Assembly: GCF_014805685.1 (NCBI RefSeq)
Contig: NC_060906.1
Coordinates: 24,882,626 to 24,946,625, forward strand
Length of the DNA: 64,000 bases
Direction of reading: 5' to 3'
Source: Silurus meridionalis
Taxonomy: Eukaryota > Chordata > Actinopteri > Siluriformes > Siluridae
Under the pieces are notes generated by a model. The model saw nothing but the letters and a program-made list of their open reading frames with translations, did not search any database and was not told the DNA's origin. Position 1 is the first letter of the stretch, and each line of letters opens with the position of its first letter. This document shows positions 11,072 to 24,414 of the stretch, piece by piece. Both the position numbers and the translations under genes were made by a program.

Positions 11072-11615
11072 CTTACATTGTTAGTGATGGAAAGAAATGG
11101 AATAGTTCATGGATCATTAATTTTTCACATGGATCTGAAGCTTTGCTGCTAAAGGAGCAGACTAAATGTCCATCCACACTCCCAGGAGGTAATGGAGCAC
11201 TGGGAGAACCTGTGTTAAGGGTTGAATGTAAAAGATCTGGACACACTACAATTTGAAACATTGGATGAATTTGCTTTCAGATGTCCCCGGGGAGTCTGAA
11301 GTTTATATGCTCTTTGACCAGCTTTTTAAAGCTCTTCATCATGATGGATGTGAGTGCTACAGGGCAGTAGCATTGATGTGCTGGATGCCTCGTCTCAAGC
11401 TCCTGGGGTCTTGGTCAGTTTTGGTCAGTGAAGCGAATCTGTATTTTCTGTTCATAGGCAGATTTATGTGGTTTATGTGATCATTTACGCTTATGATGGT
11501 CCAGTTCTTACACAAGCATATCTAGAGTAGAAGTTCTGGGTGGTGTACAGGGTCAACATTGGCTCTCTGACTGCTATGCAGCTGCTATGCAGCTGTGCAG
11601 CTATATGTGTATATG
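11072..11615. other. Unit spacer, nothing recognised
   Basis: The first part (to about 11270) matches the receptor upstream flanks in other units (AGGAGGTAATGGAGCACTGGG-like sequence). A 75-codon plus-strand frame at 11253-11480 resembles nothing I know and has no counterpart in the other units. Confidence 0.4.
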
Positions 11616-12195
11616 TTGCTCCAGCTCCAGTCACGTCCCACCTCATGAAGATTGAGGACCTTTAAAGAAGTAGATGCCCACAAACAACCTGAACCATCTA
11701 GAGATGTACCAGTGCCATGTGGATCCCACTTCATGTGGAGTTTGGACACTGGACCTCCTTGGGAGTTTAAAAGTTCTGGCGAGGAGAGGCTGGTGTTGGA
11801 TCTGATGATCGCAAATGTTGAGCTATTTTATGAGTTGCTCAGTAGCTCCTAGTTTTATAAACACAAATGACTGTAAAAGACTGTAGAACGATCATCACTC
11901 ATAATCACACACTCCAGTGATCATGTTAGTTCTCACTCTCCAGTGTTCTGTAGTGTTTAAAGACTATAATCACACTCTTGATGTCACCCAAATGAGGATG
12001 GGTTCCTCTTTTAAGTCTGGTTCCTCTCAAGGTTTCTTCCTCATAACATCTAAGGGAGTTTTTCTTCAGCACAGTCACCATGGCTGCTCATCAGGGATAA
12101 ATACACATCATTCACCTTCACTGTTGATTTCTGTAAAGCTGCTTTAAGACAAAGTCTGTTGTGAAAAGCGCTATACAAATAAACTTGACTTGACA
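11616..12195 (+). mobile_element. L2-like LINE 3' UTR fragment
   Basis: Matches the 3' UTR of the LINEs at 1-1703 and 9770-10349 (GAAGTAGATGCC, AGATGTACCAGTGCCA, GGTTTCTTCCTCATAACATC) and ends in CTTGACTTGAC near 12195. It carries no coding sequence. Confidence 0.8.
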
Positions 12196-12336
12196 AATTA
12201 CAATAAATAATTTAGCAAAACAGTGCAATTTACACTTTTGTAATGAATCTACTTTACAGTATTTATGTATGTGTCAGTGACACCTGAAGAGTGGCAGCTC
12301 ACGAGTGGAGGGCGGAGTGCACTGTGCGCTGTTTCA

Positions 12337-12339
<3 letters not shown>

Positions 12340-12401
<62 letters not shown>
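12340..12401. repeat. (TA)n microsatellite
   Basis: About 31 TA units directly abutting the left end of a Tc1 transposon, whose TA target duplication lies inside the array. Confidence 0.95.
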
Positions 12402-14014
<1,613 letters not shown>

Positions 14015-14269
14015 TATAATGATACGCAGAAGACCAACAAATTAAACTGCGGTTCTTTTATTCCAATTAAAAATATTATATATATATCCTGCTTGTTAAT
14101 TTTTTATGTGGAAGAAGATAAATGAGGAGTTAAATAAACAAAATTACAGGACAAATATTTTTAAACACAAAAAAAATGTCATAAAAATAAAATAAAGTAC
14201 TACCTGATATACAGAATCAGTTTTTTTATGGTGTGCAATATAAAAAAACAATAAACCAATATTTATCCA

Positions 14270-14617
14270 GTAAACAAAATACGGCAGTGGCAATTTTTCC
14301 AAACTTAGCCTTCAGTACTACTCATGCTCCGATAGGTCGAACACACCAAGGGAACTCGTACGGCTTGCACGTGCTGTTGTGTTAGCTCACACTATGCTAA
14401 CCGTCACACCTCGAAATGTGTGCATCCGCAAAATTACTGCAGACATACATCACCCTAATAAACAGTTCAAGTAAGGCCTATATCCCTCCCTGATTTCCAC
14501 TCTTAGGTGCACCGCACCACATGCGATGATCTCTTAAAGAACCCCTGTGTTCATTCTCACCAGGCAGGCATAATCTGTAGCATAAAGAAATGAACACACC
14601 TTAAACTACCACCCGGT

Positions 14618-14620
<3 letters not shown>
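14270..14620. repeat. Interspersed repeat shared with 31999-32350
   Basis: A block with GGCAGTGGCA, CATGCTCCGATAGGTC and ACTACCACCCGGTTACATA that recurs at 31999-32350 with about the same order and small indels. It has no coding sequence. It may be a degraded transposon or simply part of the duplicated unit. Confidence 0.55.
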
Positions 14621-14694
<74 letters not shown>

Positions 14695-14732
14695 CACACA
14701 TACATACATACATACATACATACATACACACG
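14621..14732. repeat. (AT)n followed by (CATA)n microsatellite
   Basis: About 36 AT units to 14692, then CATA units to about 14727. The homologous site at 32345-32370 has only a few units. Confidence 0.95.
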
Positions 14733-14864
14733 TGTCCTAACATATTGTACTGGATATAATATTGTACTATTATAATTTGATGAAAAATCATAAATTAATC
14801 CATCGTAACTCTTGGATGACCTGCATTCTTCCATTGATGACATTATGCTTGAATGCTGCACTAA

Positions 14865-15392
14865 TAAAAAAAAAAAGAAACATCTATTAAAACATAAACC
14901 TCCATTTTATGTGAGAAAGTAAACCTATGATTTTAAGCTCCGCCCCCAAACCAGTCTACAAGCAGTCATGAGTTTGGACTCGAGAGTTGAGGCCGAGTGT
15001 GAAAATGTTCTTAAGACATTAATAGAAGTGTTAGTGGCTGCAGCAGTGTCTCTCATATGCAGGTGTTTCAGTTTAATAAAAACAGCATTGTGGTTTCTGA
15101 GTTTCTGAGACGGAGTGTTTCAGCACCTCACACTGACCTGCTTCATGCAAACTTCATTAGTGACTATAATGAGAAGAATTTCAACTGCAGAATCCAGAAT
15201 GAATACAGTTCATCACCTCCACACAATGAGTGTTAGCATTGGAATTTTCATTTCCTGTAACGAGTGTGTTGTAGTGACCTGCACATTCACACCAGTAGCA
15301 GAGATCTTTATCATACAATGGAAAATTTCATACACATGCACATAAACATGACCACAAACAACCCCCCACTCACATGTATGCTCACATACGCT

Positions 15393-15423
<31 letters not shown>

Positions 15424-15680
15424 CACATTTTTCACACTTTATATCTCTATAATTAGACATCATGAAGAACAAGCTAATATTATACCCACGTGACTGTTCC
15501 TTTAAGAGTTCATGCTCCGCAAACATCAACTCTCTAACCAATCAAGTTGAGTTAAATATGAGTTATGTAAAGCTGCTCAAACCAGAACACACACTTCCAC
15601 TGAACATGGATCCAGAGGCAATGCAGTTTTGAAAACAGAAATATTTCTACCAGGTTGTGATAAATTGAGAGTTAAAGCAC
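14865..15680 (+). repeat. Conserved block X, copy 1
   Basis: First of four highly similar copies (32500, 41830, 58360). Its start carries a GC-box-like AAGCTCCGCCCCCAAACC (14936-14953). Two short plus-strand frames are open in every copy. One begins ATGCAGGTGTTTCAG and contains SDYNEKNFNCRIQ, which has the look of an Ig F-strand. The other (15115-15345) contains ECVVVTCTFTP and IIQWK, like Ig B and C strands. After a (CA)n run the block holds a promoter-like segment (GTTCATGCTCCGC, CCAATCAAG, TTAAATATGA) followed by a very short frame (MDPEAMQF). It could be the relic of an Ig-superfamily gene (B7-like is one possibility), but no complete gene is visible. Confidence 0.5.
15398..15422. repeat. 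(CA)n microsatellite in block X
   Basis: About 12 CA units at the position where all four X copies carry a (CA)n-rich tract. Confidence 0.9.
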
Positions 15681-15943
15681 AGATGATCTCATGCACAAGT
15701 GCAGCTCAGCGTGCAGCAGCTTCTCTAACCAAGAGCTGAGATGTTGTGAGTGACAGATTGTGAATGATTTGAAAACCAGTAAACCAGTATAGCAGATACC
15801 AGAAACTATCTACATCCGCTACTTTCTTGAAGTGGCTGCTCCGGCTGCTAACACATAATACATTACCACTAAATTGAAACCCCCAAGCTAAAGGATTCAT
15901 GTTTATTATAATATTTAAAAAATACCAGTTTTATGGGCGTATC

Positions 15944-16335
15944 TGTTATGCGTTGATATGGAGGCGGAAGCCGAAGTATAAGCAAACCGAGTTTATTGAA
16001 ATACTAGGCAAAGCCAACAAAAATACCCGCTGTGAAGGTAATAATACAGTGGTGCGCTCCAGGAGCGCGGTCCATGAAGTCCCGAGCTGGCGAGAGGTAG
16101 TCCGTGTAGATAATCTACGAATGCACTTCGGGGAAGAGCAGAGCTGGGTAGCAAACGGAAGAACGTAGCATAAAGAAGCGTATGCATCTAAACAATAACG
16201 GACAAAGGGCAGGTGTGAGTGAGGGGTTTATATGGGTGCTTGTAACGAGAGTCAGGTGTGTGTAATCAGTATACCGGCGAGGAGCTCCGTGTGGGCGGGG
16301 CATGCACGGGAGAAGAAGCAGGGTGCTCCCTGACA
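15944..16335. mobile_element. Solo-LTR-like element, unit 2 copy
   Basis: Begins TGTTATGCG, ends CCCTGACA, and is flanked by the 5-bp duplication GTATC (15939-15943 and 16336-16340). It has no coding frame. The same insertion with the same duplication exists at 33516-33900, so it was present before units 2 and 3 separated. Confidence 0.75.
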
Positions 16336-16340
16336 GTATC

Positions 16341-16614
16341 ATTTTATTTTGTTGTATTTATCCACCACACCTTAAAGGCCGGTCCGTGGCGCATGACCCT
16401 CAGTTCATTTAATCATTTTATTTTTGGTACCAGCACTCAAGCTGCACAACTTCGTGGATTTATACCTGCAAACATACATAATGCCATTCTCAAATATGAT
16501 TTATATCTGTGTAGGCCAGCATGAGACATGCAGATTGTTTAATGTGATGGGGATTACAGTGATCTAGTCGTATGAAATTGCAGTTTCATATATCATGAAT
16601 GATTTATGAAAACT
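16341..16614. other. Spacer between solo LTR and block Z
   Basis: Unit sequence matching 33906-34060 and partly 42700-42850 and 59215-59310. I see no gene in it. Confidence 0.45.
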
Positions 16615-17215
16615 CGGCTGTTCAGAACAACTCTTTCCAGACCATCATGAACAAGGAAACCGGAAGTAACATGTTGTGATGTCTGGATGCCCACAACCAC
16701 ACACACGCCCATGTTCACCACACCAAAAGATCTAGTGTGAGCACTACTCTGTTTCCATCTCCTTGTGTTCAGACTGATACAGCGACTGCATGGCCACACA
16801 TGAACTCTTGGAGCCCCGAAAGCGAAGATTGATGATGTGAGTCGTTCTTACACATATCAAGAGCATCGTGACAGAGAAGAACTGGGCATAGAAGGAAAGG
16901 CCGCTTCAAAGAATTTGTTTGGGAACTGGTACCCCCCAAGGTATACCCTTTCCTTTACCCGTATCCAAATTTATATCTGATCTCTGCCAGCTGTTGTGGG
17001 TCACGGTGCAAACCCGGACATGTGGGTCGTGAAACCGGAACTGAGTGCCACAAGCCCAGAAGAACAGTTTTCATCTCCAGCCTGAGGTCAATAAGAAAGT
17101 CTCTCCAGCAGAGCTCACTCCAGATGCTGACATGGAGGCCTGCTCCTGCTGGAGGTGGTGCAGTAACCCACGCCTGTCTCTTGAATATAAAACACCTTAC
17201 ATGACAAATGGAATT
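16615..17215. repeat. Conserved block Z, copy 1 (with deletion)
   Basis: One of four copies (34060, 43400, 59330). Shared landmarks are AATTTGTTTGGGAACTGG, GTTGTGGGTCACG and AGCAGAGCTCACTCCAGATG. This copy lacks about 35 bp after GGGAACTGGT that is present in the others, which breaks both strands' open frames. Nothing in it is recognisable as a known protein. Confidence 0.5.
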
Positions 17216-17843
17216 ATATAAATTGTTTATACATTGTATAGATAAAGAGTGAAATTATTCAGGTTCTATTCTTCTTTAAGGTTCTTCCTTTAGTGTTTAT
17301 TTTTTCCTCAATGCCTCTTCCTCCTGTCAACTCAGAAAGATTCTCCTCACCACAGTCTCCTTTGGCTCATTCATAAGAGAAAAAAATATATATATTTTTC
17401 GAATATATCTGGATTTTATATTAAATATTTCTGTGAAACTTCTGGACTCCTAGACTGCAGCAGCACTTTGTCTAAATGTTCTGCATAAATAAGTTTGAAT
17501 ATATTTTATACAGGTGAGTCAATAAATGATTCATATCTACTAAAAGTTGTGATTCTACTGTAAATAAAACTAATTCTTTCTCTGTCATTATGTAGAGTGG
17601 AAACAGAACTCACACCGTTAGAACACAGTCTCTATCACAGTTCACATAAATACTGCTGTCAACATTCTACATAAAACTTTAAAGATATTTTTATTAATGA
17701 ACTGCAGCTCTGTTTAATTTTAGACTGAGATTCTAACATAAAGACTTTTGGACTGTTGACGTGCCCTAAAATAATTTAGTGTGAGATGTTGCCTTTAACA
17801 CGGAGTCTCAGAAACCACAGTGCTGTTTTTATTCAACTGAAAC

Positions 17844-17892
<49 letters not shown>

Positions 17893-18560
17893 GCTGCAGC
17901 CACTTACACTTCTACAAATGTGTTAAAGAGTTTCACACTTGACCTGAACTCTCATGAGTGCACACTAATGACTGTTTTTAGGTTTGTCACATACTACTTC
18001 CTGTTCTATGCTCGAAGCATTGAAGTGTAAACAATCATTGACACATACAGATCATCTCCACCGAACACACTGCAGTCCCAGAGTCCATACTAAACTCCAC
18101 AGGAGATTATGACATCATTAAACCCCAGAGCCAATCATGGTCTTGTATGAAAATGAGGCCCACATAGCACTTGTGTGTCAGGGGAAAGGGGTGTGGCTTC
18201 TGTGATACTAGGGTGTGATTTTAGAGTTAGAGTTAAGCTCTTTTAACAGCAAAGAGCATCACTACAACAGAAACAGCACTGTGGTGTCTGAGTTTCTGTG
18301 ACTTAGTGTTTTAACCAGCAGCTCACAATGATTATTTTCATGTCTCTTAAACAGTTCAAAAGACTTTATGATGAAAATCTCAGGCATAAATAAACTGGAT
18401 TTCAAGTCTTGATACAGTATTTGATATTTCTGATCTCTACCCAAGTCTAGTTTATCCTGTATGTTGGTCACATGATTTTTCCCTATTTTTCAACTTTAAG
18501 CCTGATTCTGCTTTCTAAGTAATTTAATCTCATCAGTAACTCAGTGTCCACTTGTCTTTT
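17216..18560. repeat. Duplication-unit spacer, copy 2
   Basis: Non-coding unit sequence matching 34680-36150, 50520-51065 and 59850-60590. It includes a (GA)n tract at 17852-17890 and the CATCACTACAACAGAAACAG segment. No gene was seen. Confidence 0.55.
17852..17890. repeat. (GA)n microsatellite
   Basis: About 19 GA units. The homologous tracts at 35303-35352 and 50873-50905 differ in length, as expected for slippage after duplication. Confidence 0.95.
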
Positions 18561-18563
18561 TGG

Positions 18564-18665
18564 CAGTGATGGTCAACAGTTAAGGCTCTGGGGTACTGAT
18601 CAGAAGGTCAGGGGTTCAAACCCCAGCACTGCTAAACTACATGTGACCAACAAATGCTTTTTCTC
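18564..18665 (+). mobile_element. tRNA-SINE head fragment
   Basis: TTAAGGCTCTGGGGTACTG followed by AGGGGTTCAAACCCCAGCAC, the A- and B-box-like head of the recurring tRNA-derived SINE. The body is truncated and continues into unit flank. Confidence 0.6.
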
Positions 18666-19094
18666 TAAATTTAGTCCTGAAGCACTTAAAGGCCCTTAGT
18701 TTTTCTGGAGAAGTAGAAAATGGATGATGTTTACAGATGTGCAGGAGTCAATAATGTGTAACTAATTTAAAGTCTTTACAATATTCATGATATTTAGTAT
18801 TTTAAAAAAACTCACAAACAAAATACATTCCAAAACAAAAGTTTAAGAAGGATTTTACAAAAACATAATTTTTTTATGATCTAGAAATCATGTACAATGT
18901 TTCAAGAGAAAATGTTCAGGAAAACAACCGAATATAAATCTTTCATAAAGAAACAAAATAAAGCAGGTTGTTTTACCCAAATAAAAGAGAAATCATGCAA
19001 AATACATTATAACATTAAACAGGTTTGGAAATGGTGATAAATTTACAGCAATAAAAATGTTGTTTTCTGATTAAAATATGACACGTTTGTCTAA
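18666..19094. other. Relic of receptor 3' flank, unit 2
   Basis: Matches the sequence downstream of genes 1, 3 and 4 up to ATGACACGTTTGTCTA. At about 19094 the match stops exactly where the other units continue into the ITIM exon, marking the left breakpoint of the tail replacement in gene 2. Confidence 0.65.
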
Positions 19095-19953
19095 GTAGCG
19101 TGTGGAACTGGGCTCCTTATAAAGGGGAGAGTAGATTGGAAACAGGTGAAGGTGATTAGTAGGAGGGTGAGGCTGTGCGAGTGTGCTGAGTGTAGGAGGC
19201 AGGCGTGTCTGGTGGTTCCCTGACACCTTTACCCTAGTGTGTCTATACAGAGTAATACAATAAGAGGTAATGTAGATTTACACCCAAACTACCTGTCCAT
19301 ACAGCACATCTGGAAATGGTAAGGACAGCAGACATTGTCTCTCTTGGGGGAGTGTGACAGGATATTTGAACCTTTCATAAGTCATTCACTTATAAAGTAA
19401 AGTAAAAACACTGAGGCATCAAGTATAAATAGTCAGAGTTTATTGTTATTGTTAAATATTTATAAGAAATGATCTACTATTCTATGTTAAAGTAAACCTG
19501 TGATTATGAGCCCCACTCATAAACAAGTCTAGAAGCAACTCCAGGGTTCAGGCCCAGTATGAGAAGGTTCTTAACACGTTTGTAGAAGTGTTAGTGGCTG
19601 CAGCAGCGCTCTGTCACATGCAGGTGTTTCAGTCTAATAAAAATACACATTGTGGTTTTTGCTTTTCTGAGACTGAGTGTTTTAAAAATCAGATCCCACT
19701 AAATTATTGTCACTTCAACAGTCCAAGAATTGTTATTATTTAAAGTATAATCTCACACCTTTTGGTTGATATGATTCATTTAATGATGATCCTGTAGAAA
19801 ACACGTCCAAACTTATTCATGCAGAACATTTAGACAAAGTGCTGCTGCAGTCTATGAGTCCAGCAGTTTCACACCTTTGATGTGGTAAAACCCTTAATGG
19901 CCTCACGCTGGTGTTTGGTTTGAGACGTGTATCTTCTAGTTTCCATCTCACAC

Positions 19954-19955
<2 letters not shown>

Positions 19956-20007
<52 letters not shown>
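19956..20007. repeat. (GT)n microsatellite
   Basis: About 26 GT units. Confidence 0.95.
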
Positions 20008-20008
<1 letters not shown>

Positions 20009-20019
20009 ACTGAAACATG

Positions 20020-20290
20020 ACAGTTGTTACCTCTAGGTTGGATTATTGCTCGTACTGGTTGGATGTTCCAGTAGGTGAATGAACTAAACTCAGTTAGTAT
20101 GCAGAATGCAGAAACTTGAGTGTTTAACAGAAAGAAAAGATATGAACACATCTCTCCATTCTTATTCACACTGGATTTTCTGCTAATTACAAATTGCATT
20201 GATTATAAAATATTACTTTTGACCTACAAACCCTGAATTGTCTCACACTGAGAACTTAAATGGACTTCTGATCTTTTATGATCTGTCATG
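20020..20290 (+). pseudogene. Highly decayed L2-like RT fragment
   Basis: Plus-strand translation across several stops gives pieces such as TSRLDYCSYWLD and a late NITFDLQTLN. These align by eye to the SRLDYCNALL...LLLLTYKALN region of L2-type LINEs. It is an old fossil and the call rests on pattern only. Confidence 0.4.
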
Positions 20291-21052
20291 CCTACTTTGA
20301 TCAAGAAGTTGTAACACTGATGAGTCGGTTACTAAATGTTGTTTAGTGTGAAGTTCTCTTCACCATCATTATGCACTGGATCGGTCAGTGTATGGTAGAA
20401 ACTGTGAAATTGGTCTACAGCATATTAGCAGGTTTTCATCATGTTCTTACGCTTCCTTTAATCACATCCTGGTTGATAAACTACAGTGTGCTGCTCAGGT
20501 GGAAGTACATTTAATTTACATTTTATTTCTATGTTGCACAAAAATGGTTTCTATATTAGTTATTGGTGTGAATTGATTGAGAAGGAGATTTGATTAATTG
20601 AGGTGGTTAATTAAGTCTGTACCAGGAATGATTCTGGGATTGTTTGGGGTTTGGGCTCGACTGGACTCGGGTTCAGGTGAAGCAAAACCCAGAGCAGTGA
20701 TTACATTTATCCCAGTTATAGTCAGTAAATATGTGTGATATTATTAATACACCTCATTGGAGTCTCAAACTTGTGCATTATGTGATGTGGAAAATACAAA
20801 GTTACATTTTAAAGTATATACAATAAAATACAGAAATAAAGAGAAAAACTGCATTGTGCATTTACTTTATATTTAAATTGTATTTAATGCATATGTTATA
20901 ATTTTTTTCTATTTACAGCTGTAAATATCTCCACATTGCAGTCAGACCAAAATCATTCCAGTAAATAACCAACATCATCAATTATCATGAACTGAATCCA
21001 ACACATGGTTTTGTCCTTATTTCACTATTTCTTCTATTTCTATATTAAATTT

Positions 21053-22069
21053 CTAATTTGATCTGAATTTACAAACAATCAGGAGGATTGGAAAGATAAT
21101 AATCATGAAGGCAAGAACTCCAACTCTAACAATAGAGAGCAAGAAGAGCACATGCATCTGATCAGTACAACTGGAATCTGGATGGAAAAATAACATTCTA
21201 TTAAAACATTTCAGGAGCTGAAATATATAATGGAGTTCACTGAACACTAAACTTCTAAATATAAAAAAATCAATGTTAAACTCCAGAAGAAAATTGCTCT
21301 AGAAATCATAAAGAAAATAATTTGATTAAAACTCTTACCACTGGTGTTGCTTGAAAGCTGGTGTGGATCAGAACCTTTGATCTTGTTTTCTGGTCCAGGT
21401 GAAGGACAGAGTTTCATCTCTTTATCTTTATAAATCAATTAGAAAAGCAGCAGATGAACAGAAATGATAGTAAATATGAATAAAGTGAAATCCTCAACAT
21501 TTACTGCATATGTACACATAATACTGGTTAAAGTGTTGATCTGGAATTAGCAGCTTATCAGAGTCAAACTGTTTACCTTCAAATTGCAGACGTGCTCCAG
21601 ATGTGAACTTTATTGTAGTTCCCTCCATTTCTCCACAGAAATATTCTCCTCCATCATCTTCTCTCAGGTTCTTAATGTTGAGATCAAACTGATGCTCATT
21701 TACAGTAAAACTGAAGCGATTATCATTAAATCCATCAGTAAATGTGTAACTATTTGTCCCGTAACGTTTTGCAAAAAACTGAGGCACTTTTCCAAAACTC
21801 TGTCTGTACCAGACTACTTTACTTTTGTCTCTGATCAGACTGAGATCACACGCTATAGTTACATCTTCTCCACTCTTTACTGTTCTCACGTGAAGCTCCT
21901 TGATGTCAGATGTTTTTACTGTAAAAAGTGTGTGATATTTAATGGTTAATGATGTCAGTAAATGAGGTAAATATGTAATATTACTATTTGAAATGAAAGA
22001 TTTGAAAATGTTCTCACCAGCTGTGCAGAGACAAAGCAGAGAGTAAAGCGCCACAAAGAGTGAGATCAT
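21053..22069 (-). CDS. NITR-like activating-type Ig receptor, gene 2
   Basis: Four exons on the minus strand: 22069-22018 (signal peptide), 21918-21577 (V domain), 21425-21339 (stalk with KLCPSPGPE Cys), 21177-21053 (membrane and tail). They join in phase to 201 residues. The first two exons and introns match genes 1, 3 and 4 almost perfectly. The last exon is different: DQMHVLFLLSIVRVGVLAFM places an Arg inside the membrane span and the tail is only a few residues (CKFRSN), with no tyrosine. In NITRs and other paired receptors, such a membrane-embedded basic residue recruits an ITAM adaptor such as Dap12, so activating function is inferred. The exon is clearly related to the last exon of the plus-strand gene at 45481-45593, indicating exchange of a 3' module. 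Confidence 0.85.
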
Positions 22070-22190
22070 CGTTCCTGTTCAGACACAGTGATAGTGAGGA
22101 AATCAACTCGTGTGTTCAGTAGAAAAGCAGCTCTCACTCACACCTGATTGGATGATTTGAAGCTGTGGACTGATCTGATTGGTCCATTCT
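22070..22190 (-). promoter_or_regulatory. Proximal promoter of receptor gene 2
   Basis: Nearly identical to the gene-1 promoter, with inverted CCAAT boxes at 22147-22151 and 22178-22182. Expression control is therefore expected to be shared between the activating and inhibitory copies (inference). Confidence 0.5.
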
Positions 22191-22529
22191 AATGATATGT
22201 GAAACTCTCCTTGTGTTCTCGTCTCTTCTGTTGCTGTGACGAGTCACATGACTATGCGGATATGATCTACTACAGCTTTATCAATCGTTTGAGCACATAT
22301 ACAGGGTTTTAGGGTAAATATTAGACTTTTAGGGGGAAAAACGTCACCAGTATTATTTAAGATCGAAAAACTGAAAAGGTTTACAGTAGACTGATTGTGT
22401 ACCCAAAGGCAGTTCAGAGGTCACTGATCTTGTCTCTGTTCATTAGCAAAATAAAAACTTAACCCTTAGTGATGGAAAGAAATTAAATGGGTCACAATTC
22501 GCTCATTTTCCAGATAGAATTAAAGCTTT

Positions 22530-23296
22530 TAAGATAAGATAAACCTTTATTCGTCCCACAGTGGGGAAATTTCTATGTTACAGCAGCAAGACAAAGAAAT
22601 AAAAATAGATGCAAATATATATAAAAAAAGAAGAATATACAAAAAAATAAAAAAACAGAAATAAAAATAAATAATAACAATAATAATAATAATAATAACA
22701 AAGAAATAAAAATAAATGCAAATATCTAAAAAATAATATACATATACTACAATACCAGTATATATACAGTACAATGTAATAATACAAATAGGAAAAAAAA
22801 ACAAAAGTACGCTTTTTAAGTCATGTTTTGAGGTAGTATTGCACGTAAATTGCTGGTAATATTGCACATAATATTGTACCTGATTTGTTTAATAATATTT
22901 CACACAGATAAAGTTATTGCACATCTTAAAAAGTAATAGCAGTGTTGTATGTTGGTGACTGGTTTTACTGGGAACAGCTTTGGTTGTATAGTCTAATAGC
23001 AGCAGGGAGAGAAGACCTTCTGTATCGCTCCTTCAGACACTTGGGATGTATCAGTCTGTTACTAAAAGAGCTGCTCAGCGATGTAACGGTTTCATACAGG
23101 GGGTGGGAGGCGTTCTCCAGCAATGATGATAGTTTTGTTACCATCCTCCTTTCTCCCACCTCCTGTACAGTGTCCAGGGGAATCCCCAGGACAGAGCTGG
23201 CCTTCCTGATCAGCTTGTCTAGTCTCTTCCTGTCTGCAGTAGATATGCTGCTGCCCCAGCAGACCACTTCATAGAATATGGCTGAGGCCACCACAG
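22530..23296 (-). mobile_element. 5'-truncated LINE with TATCTTATCTTA tail
   Basis: A minus-strand LINE fragment interrupting unit sequence that is continuous at 38590-38620 and 54755-54800. The plus strand begins AAGATAAGATAAACC (the complement of the LINE's terminal repeats), then TTATTCGTCCCACAGTGGGG, a common fish LINE 3' end. The coding remnant is at 22965-23294. Confidence 0.75.
22965..23294 (-). pseudogene. LINE reverse transcriptase C-terminal fragment
   Basis: 109 codons: AIFYEVVCWGSSISTADRKR, LDKLIRKASSVLG, ERYRRSSLPAAIRLYN, a pattern widespread in the RT C-terminus of fish non-LTR elements. It has no catalytic motif. The 5' end was lost at insertion, with the junction near 23294. 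The clade was not assigned. Confidence 0.75.
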
Positions 23297-24414
23297 AACC
23301 AGAAAAAATGTAAAGTCACACTCTCAGGAGGTGAGGGAGCAGTGGGAGAACCTGGTTGATGAAACATAGAATAAAGTCTTAAAAACATTAATTATAAAAT
23401 GTTGCAGGTGTTGAATGTAAAAATCTTTACACACTACAGTTTGAACAGTTGGATGAATTTGCATTAAAATGTTTTTGCCATCAACACTGATGTAGAGGAG
23501 GATGTTGTGTTCTGTATTATAAGTAGAGGGCGCTCTAAGGGATTGGATTCAGTTTTATAGTGCAATAACAGTGAGAAAGACACGGATGGAGAAGCAACAT
23601 ATGATGAGTTTGTGATTAATGATCATTAAAAGAAAAGTTATCAGTCTGCTCTATGCTGAGCTTCATGTCTACACTGTAGTCTTCCTCTACTACCACACAT
23701 ATTACAACTTTCAAGTTAATGGACACGGCCTGCGGCTTTCAGATCTCTTCAGATCCATGGCCCTCTTGAAAACTGTGGTCTGAGGTTTAGAAATAGTAAA
23801 GTAAAGCGCTGCACTTTAATGTTCAGTGATATTTTATGTTGTACTTCTGTATCTCCAAATATTTCCTTTGTATACACACAAATTAGCCATAACCTTAAAT
23901 CCACACGCTAATATTGTGTAGTTTTTCCTTGTGCTGTCAAACAGTTCTGCCTCGTCAAAGCCTGGACTTGTTGGTTGTCCACACAATGGCCCAACGACGG
24001 AATCCTCTGGTGTGGGTGAAGGTTTGCTATGTGTTTTTCTCACGCTGCTGTAAAAGACACTAAAATCAATGCACTTTGTTACATGAATCCAATTTTAAAC
24101 TCGAATCTGATTCGAATTTGTAATAAAGATTTATCTTGAATATTTCTAATTCAAGTTGAGCAACTTATTGGTTGTATTTCTTCTTTAATTAAAATAGATT
24201 ATTTAAAGCATTCCATCTTTTCAATTAATCATTCATTATGGACTCTGAGTCACTTAGAGCCTTGTGATTGGCCAAATAAACCTGCTCACGGACACAAACT
24301 CACCAGTCTGAATCTTAGTCAGAGTATAAAACAGTAATATATAATTATAAAACTAATATTCTATAAAGGGGGAGTGGAGGCTCAGTGTTTAAGGCTCTGG
24401 GTTACTGACCCTAG
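23297..24414. other. Unit spacer upstream of receptor gene 2
   Basis: Matches 38620-38930 and 54790-55490 (GAGGATGTTGTG, GGGCGCTCTAAGGGATTGG, CACTGTAGTCTTCCTCTACT). It ends in a SINE head (about 24377-24412) interrupted by the BEL-like LTR at 24415. No gene was seen. Confidence 0.5.

Larger units (their letters stand above)
19095..21052. other. Sequence unique to unit 2, replacing the ITIM-tail region
   Basis: About 2 kb not found in the other units. It holds a divergent partial block-X-like piece (about 19555-19685), a (GT)n tract, and a decayed L2-like RT remnant near 20020-20290. No ITIM-type exon is readable here. The 62-codon frame at 20388-20576 resembles nothing I know. Confidence 0.55.
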
